Shown here piece by piece: positions 1 through 14,974 of a stretch of DNA of 64,000 bases. Within the stretch, counting starts at the first letter, position 1. Every line of letters starts with the position of its first letter. The notes beneath the pieces were generated by a model. It searched no databases. It was not told the origin of the DNA and saw only the letters and a program-made list of their open reading frames with translations. A program made the position numbers and the translations under genes. Source of the DNA: Parus major (Eukaryota > Chordata > Aves > Passeriformes > Paridae); the NCBI RefSeq assembly GCF_001522545.3, contig NC_031768.1:7067555-7131554 (forward strand), given 5' to 3'.

Positions 1-754
1 ATATAAAGGTGGTACTTTTTCAGTTTTGAGGAACTGTAATATGTTACCACAGACATAATAGCAATATTTAAATAAGGTTATTCCCATTAAAAATGTTGAG
101 TTTCTTCTCTACTTCTGTAGTGGCCTATGCCAGTTAGGTGTACCTTTGTCCTTTGTAATGAACGTGTGGGAAACTTCTGATTCTGTAAGGCAGTAGTTTT
201 GGGGCAGCTGAGTTAGTGCTGGTGTATTCCAAGCAATGAGAAAAAACACTTTTATGAATCAGATCTTCCAGTGCTTCTCTGTGACTTTGCTCTTGTACTT
301 TGAGTTGCTGGCATTTTTTAAAACAAACAGAAGGATAGCAATATCCTAAATCTAAGTAGTCTGTATTGGATTAAAAAAAAATATATATCAATACAGGCCA
401 TTCAAAGAAACAGTGTGAAAATGAAGTCTTGTCATTGGCCAGTTTTGGATTAGATGTCTGTTAGATTATTTTAAAATTAAAAAGTGCTAAATTGAATTAT
501 ACTGTTACAGTTAAAGTACCCTTCTTGCAAGGCAACATTTGAGGATAATGCAGAGGAGGACCTGGACACCATCCAGAAAGGACTTTCGTAGTGGAAATTA
601 TGAACTTCTAAAGTTTTCACCACTTGAGAATGGAAAAAGTAACAACCTGTGGGGTAGACCAAGGAACAGAGCTGTAGTAGATGGCTCAATGATCTGTGTA
701 TCAACAAGGCAAGTACAGGGTTGTGTATCAGGCACAATATTTTCAGCAGAGAAG

Positions 755-1000
755 AAAGTACTGTTGGCATTGTGCAAACTCTTGCTAAGACCTCATCTGG
801 AGTTCTATTCACAGTTCTGGTTGCATTTGTTAAGAAAAAGTAGAAGTGGAAAGGCACAAGGAAGAGATTCTGAAATGAGAGACCCTGTCATTAGGGATAA
901 AAAAGCATTTTGTTAGGCTTGCATTAATCTGTGAGAGAGAGTGGAGGAAATAGTGTTTAAGCTCAGTTTTGTTAACAGGACTAATAGATTTAAAGTGGAC
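755..1000 (+). mobile_element. Old CR1/L3-like LINE fragment
   Basis: The translated stretch around 772-832 reads LCKLLLRPHLEF, close to the LLRPHLEY motif near the end of the CR1-family ORF2 protein. The rest is strongly diverged and the ends are approximate. The element is dead, with stops and no intact domain. Confidence 0.55.
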
Positions 1001-1340
1001 ATTAAAAGTCATAAAGGGGAAGTTTAAAACACAAACCAGAATGCAGAGGGAGAGATGGTGTAGGGAGTGGTTAATGCATGTACTTTCACCTGAGGGTGTA
1101 ATTTCATGGAAGAGTTTTTTGGCAGCAGTGGTGGCTGACATATTCCTGTTTTTATTACTCATCTTGCTGTGTGTGCTGCATGCAATCAAAACCAGTTGTA
1201 GTTGCAGCACGAATGACACAGTGGAGGCAGCTGTATGTGGATTTACCCAAGAGTCCCAGATCAGTTCCTCTGCTTCATTGCATGAGTGCAGGTTGAAGGA
1301 CTGGTGCAGATCCCAGAGGGAGCTGTAGGACCCTGTGAGA

Positions 1341-1375
1341 GATCATTGTGATCAAGACAAGATCATTGTGGTCAA
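1341..1375. repeat. 15-bp imperfect direct duplication
   Basis: A copy of gatcattgtgatcaa at 1341-1355 is repeated with one mismatch at 1361-1375, an offset of 20 bp. Confidence 0.8.
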
Positions 1376-4300
1376 TTTTCTGAGATGAGGTTCAGCTTCA
1401 GGAGCAGCAGTGCTACTGAAGCACCTCCTGTCCCAGCTGTTCCTTCCTGGGTCTGCCTGTCTGGTCAAAGCTCTTTGCACAGCTCTGCTTTAAGCTGAAC
1501 CAAGCATCTGCCCTGACTGAAAAACAACACAGTAAAAAAGGGAGAATTGGTTTGTCTGGGGTATTTCTGAGTAGTTTTAGTTTCTCCTTGGATTTGGTTG
1601 AGTGTAACTGTGCCCAAGCTGTTCTGGGGTGACACAGTAGCCAGAGGGGCTGCTCTGCTGAAGAAATGCTGGTGAGGCCACAGTTTGGGATGGAACAAGG
1701 CTGTGGTACACATGAATGAAATAAAAAAGTTCTCTGAATGGAAAACAAGAAAAATAGTGATCATCATCTCCACCTGATGAGCCGAGCCTGAAGGTGCTCT
1801 ACAACATCTCTTCTTTTTAAGGCAAAGCTATTATTTTTAATATACTCCCTTTTGTTCCTGTAATTGGAGAGCTTTTTTTGACACATTTGTTCATTCTTGC
1901 TGCTTTTCTTCTCGTTGTTGAATGATTTAATACCTAAAGTAGTTTTCCATTTTTTTTGTTTTCATTCACTTCTGTTCTTTTTCTTTGCAAGGAAGAGAAA
2001 CAGGAAAAACACTTGGTCACATATTGAAGGAGTCTGCTAGGAGAATGGCAGTTTTAGTTTTTCTGAACACTCTTGAGCTGATGCTTTTGATTCAGCTGCT
2101 GGCTTGTGATTTTCTGTGAAATGTTACAGAATGTTCGAGTATAAAAATAAAATTTTGAGGATTTTGTTCTATGCATTTATTCCAGTACTCATGGTAGAAA
2201 TGTATCAGTGGACAAGGCTCCTCTTATTTCTCCCCTCTCCTGTTCAAGTACTAGAATCTGTGCTTTGATTACCAGTCTTTTCTGGCCCAAAATAATTTCT
2301 TGCATGAGGTACAGATTCTCATCTACCTCAAGGTGAAACAGAGAGAAAGTTATATTTGTCATCAGTTTCTTGAGTTCTTTATTGCTGAGGGGGCAGAATG
2401 TTTCATTTTAGCTTAATGAACCAATTTTGATTTTTCTTTCATACCAAGAGTTAAAAAACTAGTCAAAAAACCCTTATTGGAAAGTTCCATTTTCTGAGGT
2501 CCTCATAATTATTTATACCTCAGGGAAATGTCTCATCATTTACCTGTGTATGCTTAGTACATACATGCCTAAAAATCATTCTTGTTCCTCCTTTCATCCA
2601 TCTGGAAATGGGACAAATAATCAGTCACTTCCTTGAAGATTAATTCTGGAATCATAGTTTTGGACCTATATGCTGTTCTAGTGAAAAGAGTGCTCAGTGT
2701 GTAATCTTGCAGCAAAAGCAAATTAATAGTGAATCATTGGAAACATATTACCAAGGAAGAAATGAGTTTAAAAAGGAATCTCTGGAGCCAAGAGCCAGAA
2801 CTCTTCAAGAAGTCTACTTAGTAGTTACTTGAATTTGAGGTCTTGACCCTTCGCTAGGAAATGACCTTTAATGAGTTGAAAAATAGGAAGTGAGGGGAGA
2901 TCTGAGGACAGGCTCTTGCAGGGTTGTTCTGTGTCAGCAGTAGCTGTTGCTTCTGTTTGGAGTGGTCCCCAACTTCAGTGTCGGGCAGACGTGACCTCGA
3001 AGTGCTGTGCTGTGACCTCCTGTGCTGTGCCATGTGGCCCTGCCACCCTGGGAAACCACCCAGCAGCTCCTGCTGGACCTTTCTCCAAAGGGCCTTGACA
3101 AAGTGCATTTCCTGTTTCTGTACCTGCTGCACCTGCAGTGTTCAGAGCAATCCTTTTAAGACCATAAAACCTCTTACTACAATATTGATTGAAAACGGAT
3201 TTTGCTTGTCCGTGTGTTGAAGTAAATAATTATTGGCTAATGCTTGTTTTTGAAGAGGAAGATAGTTTCTGTTTTCTTAAAAAAAACCAACAAAAACTGA
3301 AGTATAATTTTTGATAGCAACAAGTACACGTTCTGATAAAATTTATTAAGCACATCCCTTCAGAAGGACCCTCCAGCTTAAACCCTTTTGTGACTCTATG
3401 AATAAAATAGCAGAATTGACAAGGGTAAGGTCAGTGTTAACAGGTAATTGTGGAATTCAGAAAATGAAGTATATGTGAACATATAAATACTTTCTGAGTC
3501 CTTTGTGTATGAAGAATGTTGTAGGTCCCTGGTGCTAAATATTTATTACATGGTAATAGAACAGCAAATTTAGTGAGCATCTTATCTCAGTGTTCTTCCT
3601 TTTCCATCCCCACAATATCCCATCCACTCAGTGTTAAAGAAGAGTTGTTTACAAACTATAGATACATTAAAGATATTTTTACATACCAGTATCTGTTTAT
3701 AATGTATGTATGCCTAAGAGATTTGGTAGGTATACAGAATGACTGATAAAGTGATTCTGATTTTTTTGCTCAGTAAGAAGAAAAATCAGACCACAAACCT
3801 ATAATTTTTATTGGTTGAAGTGGCTGATCATTTAAGGATAGCTTATCCCCATTTTAGCTTGGAGATATGACAGGACAGCAGAAGAAATCTTTCTGTGTGT
3901 ATTTTGCTGTTACACTGACAAAACCATGGAAAAAAACTTACAAATTACTTCAGAGAATCTCTAAAATTGAAGGTAAATAATTTTTCAGTTTGCTGCATGA
4001 ATTCCAAACATAACCTAAGGTTTTCTTGGGGAGCATTTCCCTTTCACAAGCACTGGAGTACTGCTCCTTCTCTGGTTTTCTTGTGGATGGAAAGCAATGG
4101 TTAAGATTTGGTGTTATATTATATATATTTTTTTTTCTCTTGGATTAATATTAGAAAGTATCTATTAATATATATTAGGATGGGATCCAGTGAGCTGCTG
4201 TCTTGTGCTTTTTTCTTTGTAGGTTTCACTCTAAAGCTGAGTTTAAACAGAGACTTGGTTTCAAAGATGTGAGCTGTTGAAAAGTAGAAATAGAATGTGA

Positions 4301-7079
4301 TAGAAATATTGCTGTCTGGGAACTCAGTTTTGTGACTTGTACTGGGATATCTAATTTTCTAAAGTATCAGCTCTTCAACCCAAATGTTCTTCTGTGCCAC
4401 AGTCATCATAATGCATTATTTTAAATTTTCCTTTGAGAATAAAACAAAAAGTGTCAAGCCAGCATTGCCAGTGATGTCTTTCTAAATGTGGATGCCCTCT
4501 AATGTGAAGTGCTATTTCACAGCAAGGCTCAATCACTATTTTAAGCTGCAGTGCCATGTGTAAATGAGCTGATACAGTGACTAATTGGAGGTTTAATTAA
4601 TTTTGGGAATACTTAATTTTTGAAAGAGGTTCACTTCAATTAAAGGCAAAGGGAAAGTTAAAGAACAAATATGTGCTATAAATTGTGTGGATGAGTGAAG
4701 AGAGAAGATCTGTCTCTTTAAATGTAGTAGTAAATTGCTCTCTTTGCAATAATTGTCATCAATTTGAATACAATTGTTTTGAAAGTATTAATCATGTTAG
4801 GACAAAGCAGTGTTTGCTGCTTAGGTAAGCAAATGTACAACCTTTCAATAAAAAAAGAAAAAAAAGGGTATAAATGTCTTCTGGTGTGTATACAGCTATG
4901 GCATCTTACTGCATCAAACTGACAAAACCATTCTTAGAAAACACTGATGTTGATCTGAACACTTGATCTAAAATGCTGAATTAAGGTGGCTTTAAGACCT
5001 GCGTTGCATGTTTCAAGTTCTTAACTATTAAATCTTGTTAAATAAGGAAAAGGAGTCCCAGGTGTTTTACTTCTAAATGGAAGGTCAATTTTAAAGGAGC
5101 ACTCTGTTCAGTGGAGGAGGTATTGCTCATTATTTGGGGTTTTTTTCTATCAAAATGTTTAATTTGTTTTTCTTACTTTTTTTTTTTTAACTTAATGAAA
5201 AAGAAGTAGAGAGCCAAAGTGCCTTGTTTTATATTAAGTTCCTCAAAAAATTGGGACTCACTTGGAAGAGATGGTGAGCAAGTTCATGGTGATCTGATGT
5301 GATCTAAGGCTCTGAAGCAAAGGGGTTCAGGAAGTGTGTGTTCACAGTGATTCCATTCCCTTAGGTTGGCTCGGTTCATTGAGGGACATGGGAAGAAAAC
5401 AGGCTGTGGTTTATTTCAACCACAACTAGTTCTCCTTGCAGACCACCAGGGATTGAAGGGAAGGAGACAGGAAGCAGAACAGACAGATAAACTGACAAGA
5501 TTTGAGTATAAAAAGATAGTTTGCAATATATCGGTTTATGATCATTGTCCTTGAAGTCCCAATGACACACAAAGTAAAATAATTTAAAGTGAAGGAGATG
5601 ATAAAAAAGGCTTTGATGTTATCAAAGTTTTAGGGTTTTATCCTAATTCAGGTGTTGTACTCCTGAAGGAGAAAGTAATTAATAATTGATTTTCTTCAAG
5701 TTTGTGTCTGTCTGATAGAAAATGAACTGCTCTGTGCTAGACAGTAAAGTTATCATCAGAAAATAGTTTCAGTAGGGTTAAGGTTACATCAGGTTTGCTC
5801 TGGTAATTGGAAATTTTGGGCTCATGAAAAGACATGAGACAACCTCTTTAACATTTCAGTCCACATTTTCTGGCTTGTATGTACTCACTAACTTCCTCAG
5901 TAATGTAACACTTGGATTTCCATCTGCTCAAGAGAGCAAAACCCATCATGCATCCCAGCTTCAGATTAAGTTCATACATTTTGGATTTTGGCATACCTTG
6001 TAGGTGGAATTCTGAGTGTTCCAGTTGTTGGAGTGTGCTGCTGCCAACCCTGATAAAATATCAGTGAAGAAATCATCTGTCCTTACTGCTTCCTTGCATG
6101 TTTTAAGGCTCCTCATATTTGAGCTGTTCTGCAAGCTGACTGCAGAGAAGGATTTTGCAAAGTTGGGTTATGTCTGTTAAAGGTAGCATAGAGAGAAATG
6201 AAATAGAAAGCACATGACATGATTACAGTTTGTATGACTTAGAAAACAAAGTCTTATACAACTTAATTCAGTTACTCTTAAGAAATAAGCAGTCTTATCT
6301 ATGCCTAACAGCTTTGATGATCTGTGTCTGAGGTTACAGGAGTTCCTTCCCCAGTCTGTGTCACCTCTGTACTTTAGACCTGTAAAATTCGAGCTGCAGG
6401 GTTGGCAAAATGAGCTTTAGAAATTGTCATTTAGCAAGAATGTGATACTCATTTCCCCATCTGCAGGCACAACTGTTGAACAGCTCCTCATATCAGCTGA
6501 GAGATAAATTGTTGTGGTTCCTTTCCTCACTGGGTGGTTTCAGTGCTGAGACTCAGCATGACCTGAAAGACTTTTGCTACTCAGCTTCTAAATAAGGCTT
6601 CAAGCTCTTGTGCTGGGAAACACAGATTCTTGTTTTCTGACTCAGGTTATAGAGCATCACTGTGAGCTGTTTTAACTTAATTTGTAAACTTGCTGTGTGC
6701 CATTGCAGCTGGAGAGGACTAACTGCAACCATGATTTATTTAAAAGTTCCTTTGTGTTACTTGGCACGTGGAAGTGATGATGTCTGCTTAATTGATCAGG
6801 GCATGTCTCGTGAATGATTTAAAATTTCCTACAGTTGGACTAGTCAAGCTTTTGTTGTGATGCTATTGTCATGGGATGCATTCATCTGATATAGTGCCTT
6901 AACACTATTTTGAGGCTGTGTGTGGCTTGGGTATCAGAGAGAGTGTTTTGAAAAAGTTGGAAGTCTGAGGTTTGTAAATAGCTGAGTCTTTCTTCAGGTT
7001 GTGTTTAAAAGTATTTTCATTTCTGTGTGAAATTGCTGTATTGTTTCAATAGAATGAGTTAATTGTGGGTGTCACTGAA

Positions 7080-7144
7080 TTCACAGAATAATAAAATGGA
7101 TTGGTTTGGAAGGGATTTCAAAGATCATTTAGTTCCAACCCCAA
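7080..7144 (-). mobile_element. CR1 LINE 3' terminus, short
   Basis: The sequence has the typical reverse-complement CR1 tail: cacagaat, then ttggtttggaaggga, then aagatcatttagttccaacccc. Only about 65 bp are recognisable, so this is a severely 5'-truncated insertion or a remnant. Confidence 0.8.
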
Positions 7145-9739
7145 TTCTTGTATTCTGTGCTGTACAGCACCTTTCTTTTACTTAAGAGTCTTTGGCATTC
7201 CTCAATCCAAGTAGAGAAGTCTCTGTCATAATCATAGTGAAGTTTCAATATGGCCATAAATTCTGAAACTGTAGGGGTGTCTCTGTACCTTTTCTGTTAC
7301 AGAACTGAATACGGTGCTCTAAATTTTTTGTCCCAGATTTAATATATGAAGGAAATGACTCAAGTCAGGATTTTAAAATGTTAATGGAAGGAGAAATCAG
7401 GGCATAGCTGTACAAGATAAAGGTGGGTTACACACAGATCTGATTGTCTCAGAGCTGCAGTTTGTAGGCTACTTTTTGATTTATGATTCCTCCAACTCTC
7501 TTTGTCTGCTCAAAGCACATACACACACTGTGGTGGCTGGGCAAGCTCTCCTGCCCAGGCTTGGCAAAACCAGATCTAGAAGCAGCTCAGCCAACAGTGA
7601 GAAATGTTGTTAATCATTGAGTTTGGATGAATTAACAGAATTTGGGGATCTGCCTGCAAGTAGGGATATGGTCTTGTGAGGTGCACTCAGTTGACCTGCT
7701 CTTCCATATCAGAATATGTTAAGAGCATTATTTAATGTCTCCAGAAATGCTTGGGGGGGGTGGGGAAACAATGACAGTGAAAAGAGAAAGGATTATTTGA
7801 ATGAAATACATTTGATTTCTAGTAATTTATGACCAATTAGGAAAGAAAGGAGGTGTCGCCAACATTATTCCAAAGCTGCGGTTTAGGTTTTGAAATGTTT
7901 TTAGATTAGCATAATCTATACTATTGTAAAGGAATTTTACTTTGAATGCTAAAAGAGAAAGCAGGAACTTGGAATAAGAAGGTGACACTGATAAATATAA
8001 AGTGAAACATTTTCATAGAAGATCACTTTTGAAAGTGGAGAAGGGATTCTGAGTCAATAGCTGTATCCTTCCAATGCCAAATGAAGTCAGTTGAACCTTT
8101 TTCATTTAATGATGAAGGTGGATTTTTATGTTTTAGAGTCTTAATTGAACATCTGTTTAAAAATATCTGGAGTAGTTTTTGGTAAAAGATCAAACACCAG
8201 ATAATAGTGGGGTGTGGATTCAGAAGAGAAAATCGCCATCAGTATGGGGGATTTCATTGTGTGTTTGGAGCAAGGGAAGAAGAAAACAAACATGCATTTT
8301 CTTGACTAGTTTGTTCTGAGTACATCACGTGTCCATCATTGTGCTAATAAATACCTTCCTTACTTCTCAATATTTAGATTGGGATTCATTGACTACTTTT
8401 GGTATTCATGTTGTTTGTCAGAAATAATCCTATTTCAAGAAATCTTTGCAAGTATGTTGAAAGAATGCAAAACCTGGATTTTAGCTATGTGAGTACAGGT
8501 CTAGTAGTGTGATGAATTACACACTTCAGATCATCTGGTGTGTAAAGGAATACCAAGGCACAGTTATTAAGGTTTGTAAGTGCCCTCAGAGGGACATTTC
8601 TGCCTCCTCAGGGTACCTTTTATTTTGAGAATGGTGTTCCTTTGAAATCTCATTGCTCAGAAACCTGTCAGCTAACTTCCAGTTCATTGTTTGAATGGAA
8701 GAATTTGTCTTTCAAGCTATATTAAAGCATTTATTTCACTCAGCAGGTGAATGCTCAATCAATAGACAAACTTGTGAACAAAGGCTCTTTCCATCCTCAA
8801 ATTTTCCCTTACATCTCTTTGAGAAGACTTCAGAAAGGATTTCTTTAGAACTCACATGTCTGTCATTAAATAAGTAGCAGTAGAAAAGGATTGATTTGCC
8901 ACAGTTAGTGCACTCTTAAAACAATCTTATTCTATTTTCATAACATACTAATATTTCATGTTTGAAAGCTTGACCTACCCTGTTTAGCTTTTGGTACTGG
9001 TTGTTATTAACATTGAACAGAAGTTTCCATACTGTAAGTTTAGGCACCAAGGACTGAAACTGTCTACTAAAAGCTGCTTCCAAAAATACATATTTGTGCT
9101 GGTGGTTTTCAAAAGGTTGCCATTGTTCTAACTGATGTTTTGGCAAATATAACTTCAATTTCAAAAAATAATTACTCTTTTTTGTTTGAGTGCAATAGTA
9201 ACATTTATCTGAACTAATTCTTACCTTTTCATCTGTAACTTCTGGGATTCTCTAAGTGCTGTAGGTGAAAAAAAATTATGAGCTTTTGTGGAATTTCAAA
9301 GTATTGTAATGGAGGTTGGTTATATCTACTGATACCAAACATGAAATAAACCAAGTTTGTGTAAAACAGACAGACTGAAACAGCTCAGAATTCTGTTACT
9401 CTTGTCGTTGTCCATTATCCTTTCTGATTAGTTCTGAAAGAAGGAATGAGTTTCTCACCTCTATTTTTCTCCCTATTTGGATTTTGCATCCAAATAAGGT
9501 CCATTTAAAATTTAATAATGATGATGTCAGTTACATATTACATAAGGTTTCTAAGAGTAGTTCTAAAGGGGCAGGGTAAGAGAAAATGTCATTAATACAG
9601 GAAAATACAGAACTCACGCAATGTTCTTTACACCAGTCTATAGTCAGAACTATTAATTTTACATTCAATGGGCAGCAAGGACGAGAGGTATATTCTGTGT
9701 AAATACTGCACTTAAATGCACAAATCAAAACCTTGTTGA

Positions 9740-9925
<186 letters not shown>

Positions 9926-10852
9926 TAATAATTAAGCAAACTCCCAGCAGACAGGTTTTATTGATTTGTCAGCCTTTCCTATGTTTGTTCTCTCCATGAT
10001 ACTTTCTGGATTGTATTTTCTTTTTTAGTAGTTTTAAAGCAAGGTTGCATATCTCAAAATTAGCTTAGTGCTTGAGTCTCTAATCTTTAGTAGTTTCTAC
10101 AGATCTATACAGTGGTAATCATAAATATTAGAAAGATAGTTAGGTCCAAGCTATTTCTATTTCTGTTTGGATTTTTTTCTTAAGAGTGTGAATTTTGTAA
10201 AGAAAAAAATAGTTCTGAGTCAAAAAAGCATACACAGGAAGTAAACCAAGAGCACATGAGTTGTGTTTTTACTAGTCTAGATTTAGCAAGTAATTTTCTA
10301 TAAATGGATGAAGGCTTGCTATTAAAGTGCAAAATTATATAAAAATATATTTTTCATACAGTCAAGATTACAGGCAATGCTGGAGAACTGCTACAGTGTA
10401 AACACAAGGCTGTAACTCTCTAACATATCCCATTTTAGAGTGAAACAATCTATTTTTTACAAGTTTAATACACAACTTGTGTGTGCATAAAGTTCTTTCA
10501 CCCTGTATTGAGAAGAGTGTTGCCAGCTGAGTGATATTTGCTGTATTCTCAGTGTCCTGTATTTTTTTTCTGGAGATCATATTCTTTTGTACAGTAATGT
10601 TTTTGGGGGATCCACTGATGATATCAAAGTCCTCGTGAACCCAACTTCAGCAAAAAAGGCTGAATGACTTTTGTTGGTTTTTATAACAAATGTTACCTTG
10701 AACCTTAATGACTAGCTTGATTTGCAGGGTAAATCATAGGTCTTGCTTCAAATTTTACCAGATATTTTCATTTAATAATGCCTTTTTTCTAGCCCTCTAA
10801 CAAATTATAAGCCACATTTTCTACAATATTCATCTTCTGATTAGCTCCATCG

Positions 10853-10879
10853 TGGTTTTGGCATGTTATACCAAAACCA
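10853..10879. repeat. 9-bp perfect inverted repeat (hairpin)
   Basis: Arms TGGTTTTGG (10853-10861) and CCAAAACCA (10871-10879) flank a 9-nt loop. Confidence 0.85.
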
Positions 10880-11320
10880 TTGCATTCTGAGCTAGCTCAT
10901 TAAAATGCTTTGATATCTTTTAAATCAGTTGTGTCCATATTCTTTTTTTTTTATTCTAAATCTCATTCAAACTGCTGATGATAAGACACATTTCTGCCTT
11001 TAGTGGAATATTGCCTTCCTGGCTCCATGACAGTAAAATTCAACCTTTTGGGGCCATGAAGAATTTCTGAAAGGGAAAAGTTACGGGCAAAAGAGAAGGG
11101 ACTCATCAGGAGGAGAAGAAAAGCCAACAGTAATAGTAGATTGACTGAAAAAAAGGGTAAATGTGGGTGGTTTGAGATTTCTGTCTGGGTCAAAAGAATA
11201 TGCATGGGAGTGTATTAAGAAATCTTGGGGTTTTCCAATTCCACTTTTGTTGTATCATTGTAATTTTAATTCAAGATAGCAGGTCATTGAGGTACAATCA
11301 TAAACATTTTCTGGGTTTAG

Positions 11321-11402
11321 TGGTGCTTTGTTTTGTTTTGTGGTTTTGGATTGTTGTTTGGGTTTTTTTGTACTTGTTGTTTTAGGGTTGGTTTTTTTAA
11401 AG
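11321..11402. repeat. G/T-rich low-complexity tract
   Basis: This is an irregular run of TTTTG, TTGTT and GGTTT units on the + strand. A similar tract recurs at about 11565-11610. It generates several spurious short open frames on both strands. Confidence 0.8.
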
Positions 11403-12129
11403 GTCTTGAATTGTTATACCTTAGACTTGTAATATTAAGACACAAAGACACATAAGTATGTAAGTGAGCGTGGAGTGAGTTCTCACCTCTACATAAAAAT
11501 GTGAATTTTTCATTGATTCTTTCCATCTTCTGTGCTCTTTGTTATTCCTCTGTTTTTCATTTGGCTTGTTTTGTAGTTGGGTTTTTTTGTTTGTTTGGGG
11601 TTTTTTTTGCACATCTATTCTGTCCAGGTTCTAGGGGGTGTTTAAAGATTTTTTTTCTAGTTTGCTTATTTCTGATGTGGCTTTCCTTAAGAACATTGGT
11701 GGGCAGCCATGATGATGGTATTGGTATAAAGTAAATATACCTGTGGGGAAGCTGTGTTTGTAAACTGTGTTGAAGTGTGAGCTGTAATGAATTGATAAGG
11801 TTAACCCTTGGAGGTATTCTTTACCTTGAAATTTTGACCTCTGCAAGTTCAGTTTGCTCTTAAAGGTTATTTTTGCACAACTCTCCACCTCCAGTCTTTC
11901 TTTGAGGCACAGGAGTGGGAGAACAGGACATTCTGCATGTAAGGGAGCTGATGACAATTCCTTCCATTAATTCATATATATCTAGAGTGCTCAGATTAAA
12001 GATCCCAATATGCCTTCACACTTCCAGATTAAATCTAAAAGGTCTTTGTTCTTGAGTGCTTTTACATAAATACCCCTGTAGGATGATGTGTTTATGGGTA
12101 AAAACTTCATTTTTGTTTGTCAGCAGTGT

Positions 12130-12612
12130 ACTCTTGTGGCAAAGGCAGCCAACTGCAGAGTGCTGCAGAGGGGTAGCCAGCAAGGCAATGCAAGTGATTG
12201 TTCCCCCTGTTCATCCCTTGTGAGGCCACACCTGGAGCACTGTGTAGTGCATAGCAGAGCTGGCCTCAGTTGGTCAAGCCTTAATAAGAGAAGCTGAGAT
12301 GAGATCTGCTGCTGTCTTCAATTAGTTCATAAAAGGATGTAGAGCAGATGGAGCCAAACTCTTGATTTGGGCACATAATGAAAAGACAAAAAGCCATGTG
12401 GACAACTTGCAACATGAAAAAATGCTAATAAGAGACAAAGAGAAGAAAAATCTGTGCCTGATTGCATGGAGAGTTCGTGGAGAGCATCCTCAGAGATGCT
12501 CAGAAGTGAATTGCACAAGGCCCCAAGCTGCCAGGTCTGTTTTGACCTGCTTGGAGCAAGAAGTTGGACTAGGTCACCTCCAGAGGGTATTTCCAACCTA
12601 GCTGATTCTGTG
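12130..12612 (+). mobile_element. CR1 LINE, 3' part
   Basis: The sequence begins in the end of ORF2 (cttgtgaggccacacctgga, encoding LVRPHLEH). It passes through the untranslated segment with gatctgctgctgtcttcaa and gatggagccaaactctt, and ends in the usual tail: tgcttggagcaagaagttgg, cacctccagagg, then ttccaacctagctgattctgtg. It is disrupted and non-coding. Confidence 0.88.
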
Positions 12613-14974
12613 GTGTTTGTAACAACAGTCTGTGTGTAATCTGTGGGCCAATATAGTTGCAATATTATATAGGGAGAAAATTTAGGCATAGCAGTACTGT
12701 CCTAAAAAAGAGATAATTTAAAATTAGTTTGGATACAATTTTTAAAACCAGTTTTGATTTCTTTAACCTGTGAGACAGCTGGGCACCAAATATGTTTTTT
12801 CAAGGCACTATTTTCTAAACAATTCATTTAGAAAAATGCCTACTGGTGTCTTACAATAATGGTATCTCCTTACCCCAGAGTAAGATAAACTCAAAAGCTT
12901 CTCTAGGCTGATGTGTTACCAGCTGGTGTTATTGTGGGCATTTGTGGCATATGATGGAGAAGCCACTAGCTCAGAAGACAAACTTCAATCAGGTATGGTG
13001 TTCTTTCCCTAAAGCTGCTCAGTACTCATAGCATGTATAGACACAGACATCTCAAGTGATTTTTGTGTCTCGCTGCATCTCTGCAGTGGTTTGATAATAG
13101 CAGGGAAAATTAATGCTATGTAATGATGCCTGACAGCTAGCAAATCTAATCTAGGCTAAATTCTATTGGATTTATGTATTAGTATTCATGGTCTTGCATA
13201 TTGTGTATCATCAATCTCTGTGGTGTTGTAATTCAACCATATTAATGAAGTATATTGACACCTTGTCACTATTCAAGTGGCCACATGATCTGGTGGATGA
13301 ATGTTGGATATTATATATGTTGACAGATTCTACTACAGTTCACTCATATCATAGAGAAACAAAAAAAATCAAAAATAAGAAAATGTGAAGGTTGAATATT
13401 TTTAGGCCTAAGAGTCTCTTTTGTATGGTGCAGCTGAGAGAATCCATGTGGAAGAGTATTTGATACTCTCAGAAGCCAGTAGTAGTAGACTCATTGACTA
13501 TAAAAAAATATCAGTGTAAATAAACTTATTTTCAAGTACAGCTTTTAGTTGCTATACTCAGAACATTTGGTATAGAAAACTGTGAGAAGCATGTTCCTTT
13601 ATTCTGAATTTGTTAGAGCTCACATCTTAGTTTGACTGTCCATTTCCTCTGCTGCTCTCTTTACATCCCATGCATTTGCTCTTGTCTTTTCTTTTTCTCT
13701 GCACAGCTTGGTTGTCTGATATTTAGTTACCTGCTTTAACACATAGTATCTCTTAAATGCAGGCACCATTTCTCAGGAAGAGAATAGTGATCAGTCCTTA
13801 CTACTTAGTAAAAGCCAACACATGTTACTTATCTGCCTTTTCTTAAATCCAGATTGCTTTCTTCTAACATGCTGAGTGTTTTGCAGCAATTTAAAGGGCA
13901 GTGTTTTGTGCTTACAGTGCATTGAAGTTGTTTTTTCAGGATTTAATTCAACATATATTGGATTCTCTTGCCTGTAGTTTGTTTCTGTAGAAATGTCCTT
14001 ACGAAGAAATTGATTCTAAAGTGATCCAGCCTTCTAAAAGTCTACACCTTATTTATTAGGTTGTTGTGTGTGGTTGACATACAGGTTTGTGTGCATTCAG
14101 GCCACTGTGAGGCTGAATAAATAAGCTGATAGGGAAAGATTGAGGTTTCCTTCAGAACCCAAACTGGTTCTTCTGGAAGCAGGCTATGAAGACAGTCTGC
14201 AGAATGCTTTTGTCTGTGACAAAGAGCAAAACTGTAGCCAAGAAAGCAGTGTTTTAAATACAGTTCTTGAACTACTTCTAGCACAGAGGGGCAGGATAAT
14301 TGAATCAAAACTGGCCTTGCTATGGATCATCCACTTTAGGAGAAGAATTCCAAAATTATTTAATGGGGAATTGCAATAAAAACTGGGAAGGTTTTGTTGT
14401 GTTTTAGTCTTGTGGGTTGTTTTTTTTTTCCCACAAAGGGGCCCCCAGATCTTATCCCTGATTAGCTTTCAGATTGTGAGTGATTTTCTTAAAGTTGAGA
14501 CCTTAGTTTTGTTCTGGTTATTTCATTAAGCAACTTACCCTTGTTGGTTTTCTTATTTTTATTTATGTAATTTATTTAGACTTTCATTTTTTAGAATCAT
14601 TTTGTCAGGGCAGTGTTTTCAAAAGGCTTTATTGAGTTCATAGTGAAGTTGCATGACAGTATGTTTAAATTTTGGTACTGGAAGGCTGTACTGAATCATA
14701 AATTATTTTTCACAAAAGTATCTGTAAGATCCTGCACTTCCTTCTCTGTGTGTTTTCAAGAGTTTCAGAAAAAAAATGTACTGTCAGCGTTAAGCTCGTC
14801 TCTTTTGAGTACAAAATACTACAAATCTGTGTGTCATCATATTTCATGGTACTGTACCATATATAGACTGGATTCAAAGGAAGAACGAGTGACTCATTGC
14901 CTTTGATTTGGAAATACCATCTAATCTGGAATTTCTGGTCGTTGTCAGGTCTGTGTTGCACCATATTTCACAGA

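Noticed and set aside
539..916. A 125-codon open frame near the window start
   Set aside because: Its C-terminal part resembles decayed CR1 ORF2 sequence and the rest is unrecognised; I treat it as repeat-derived and not a gene.
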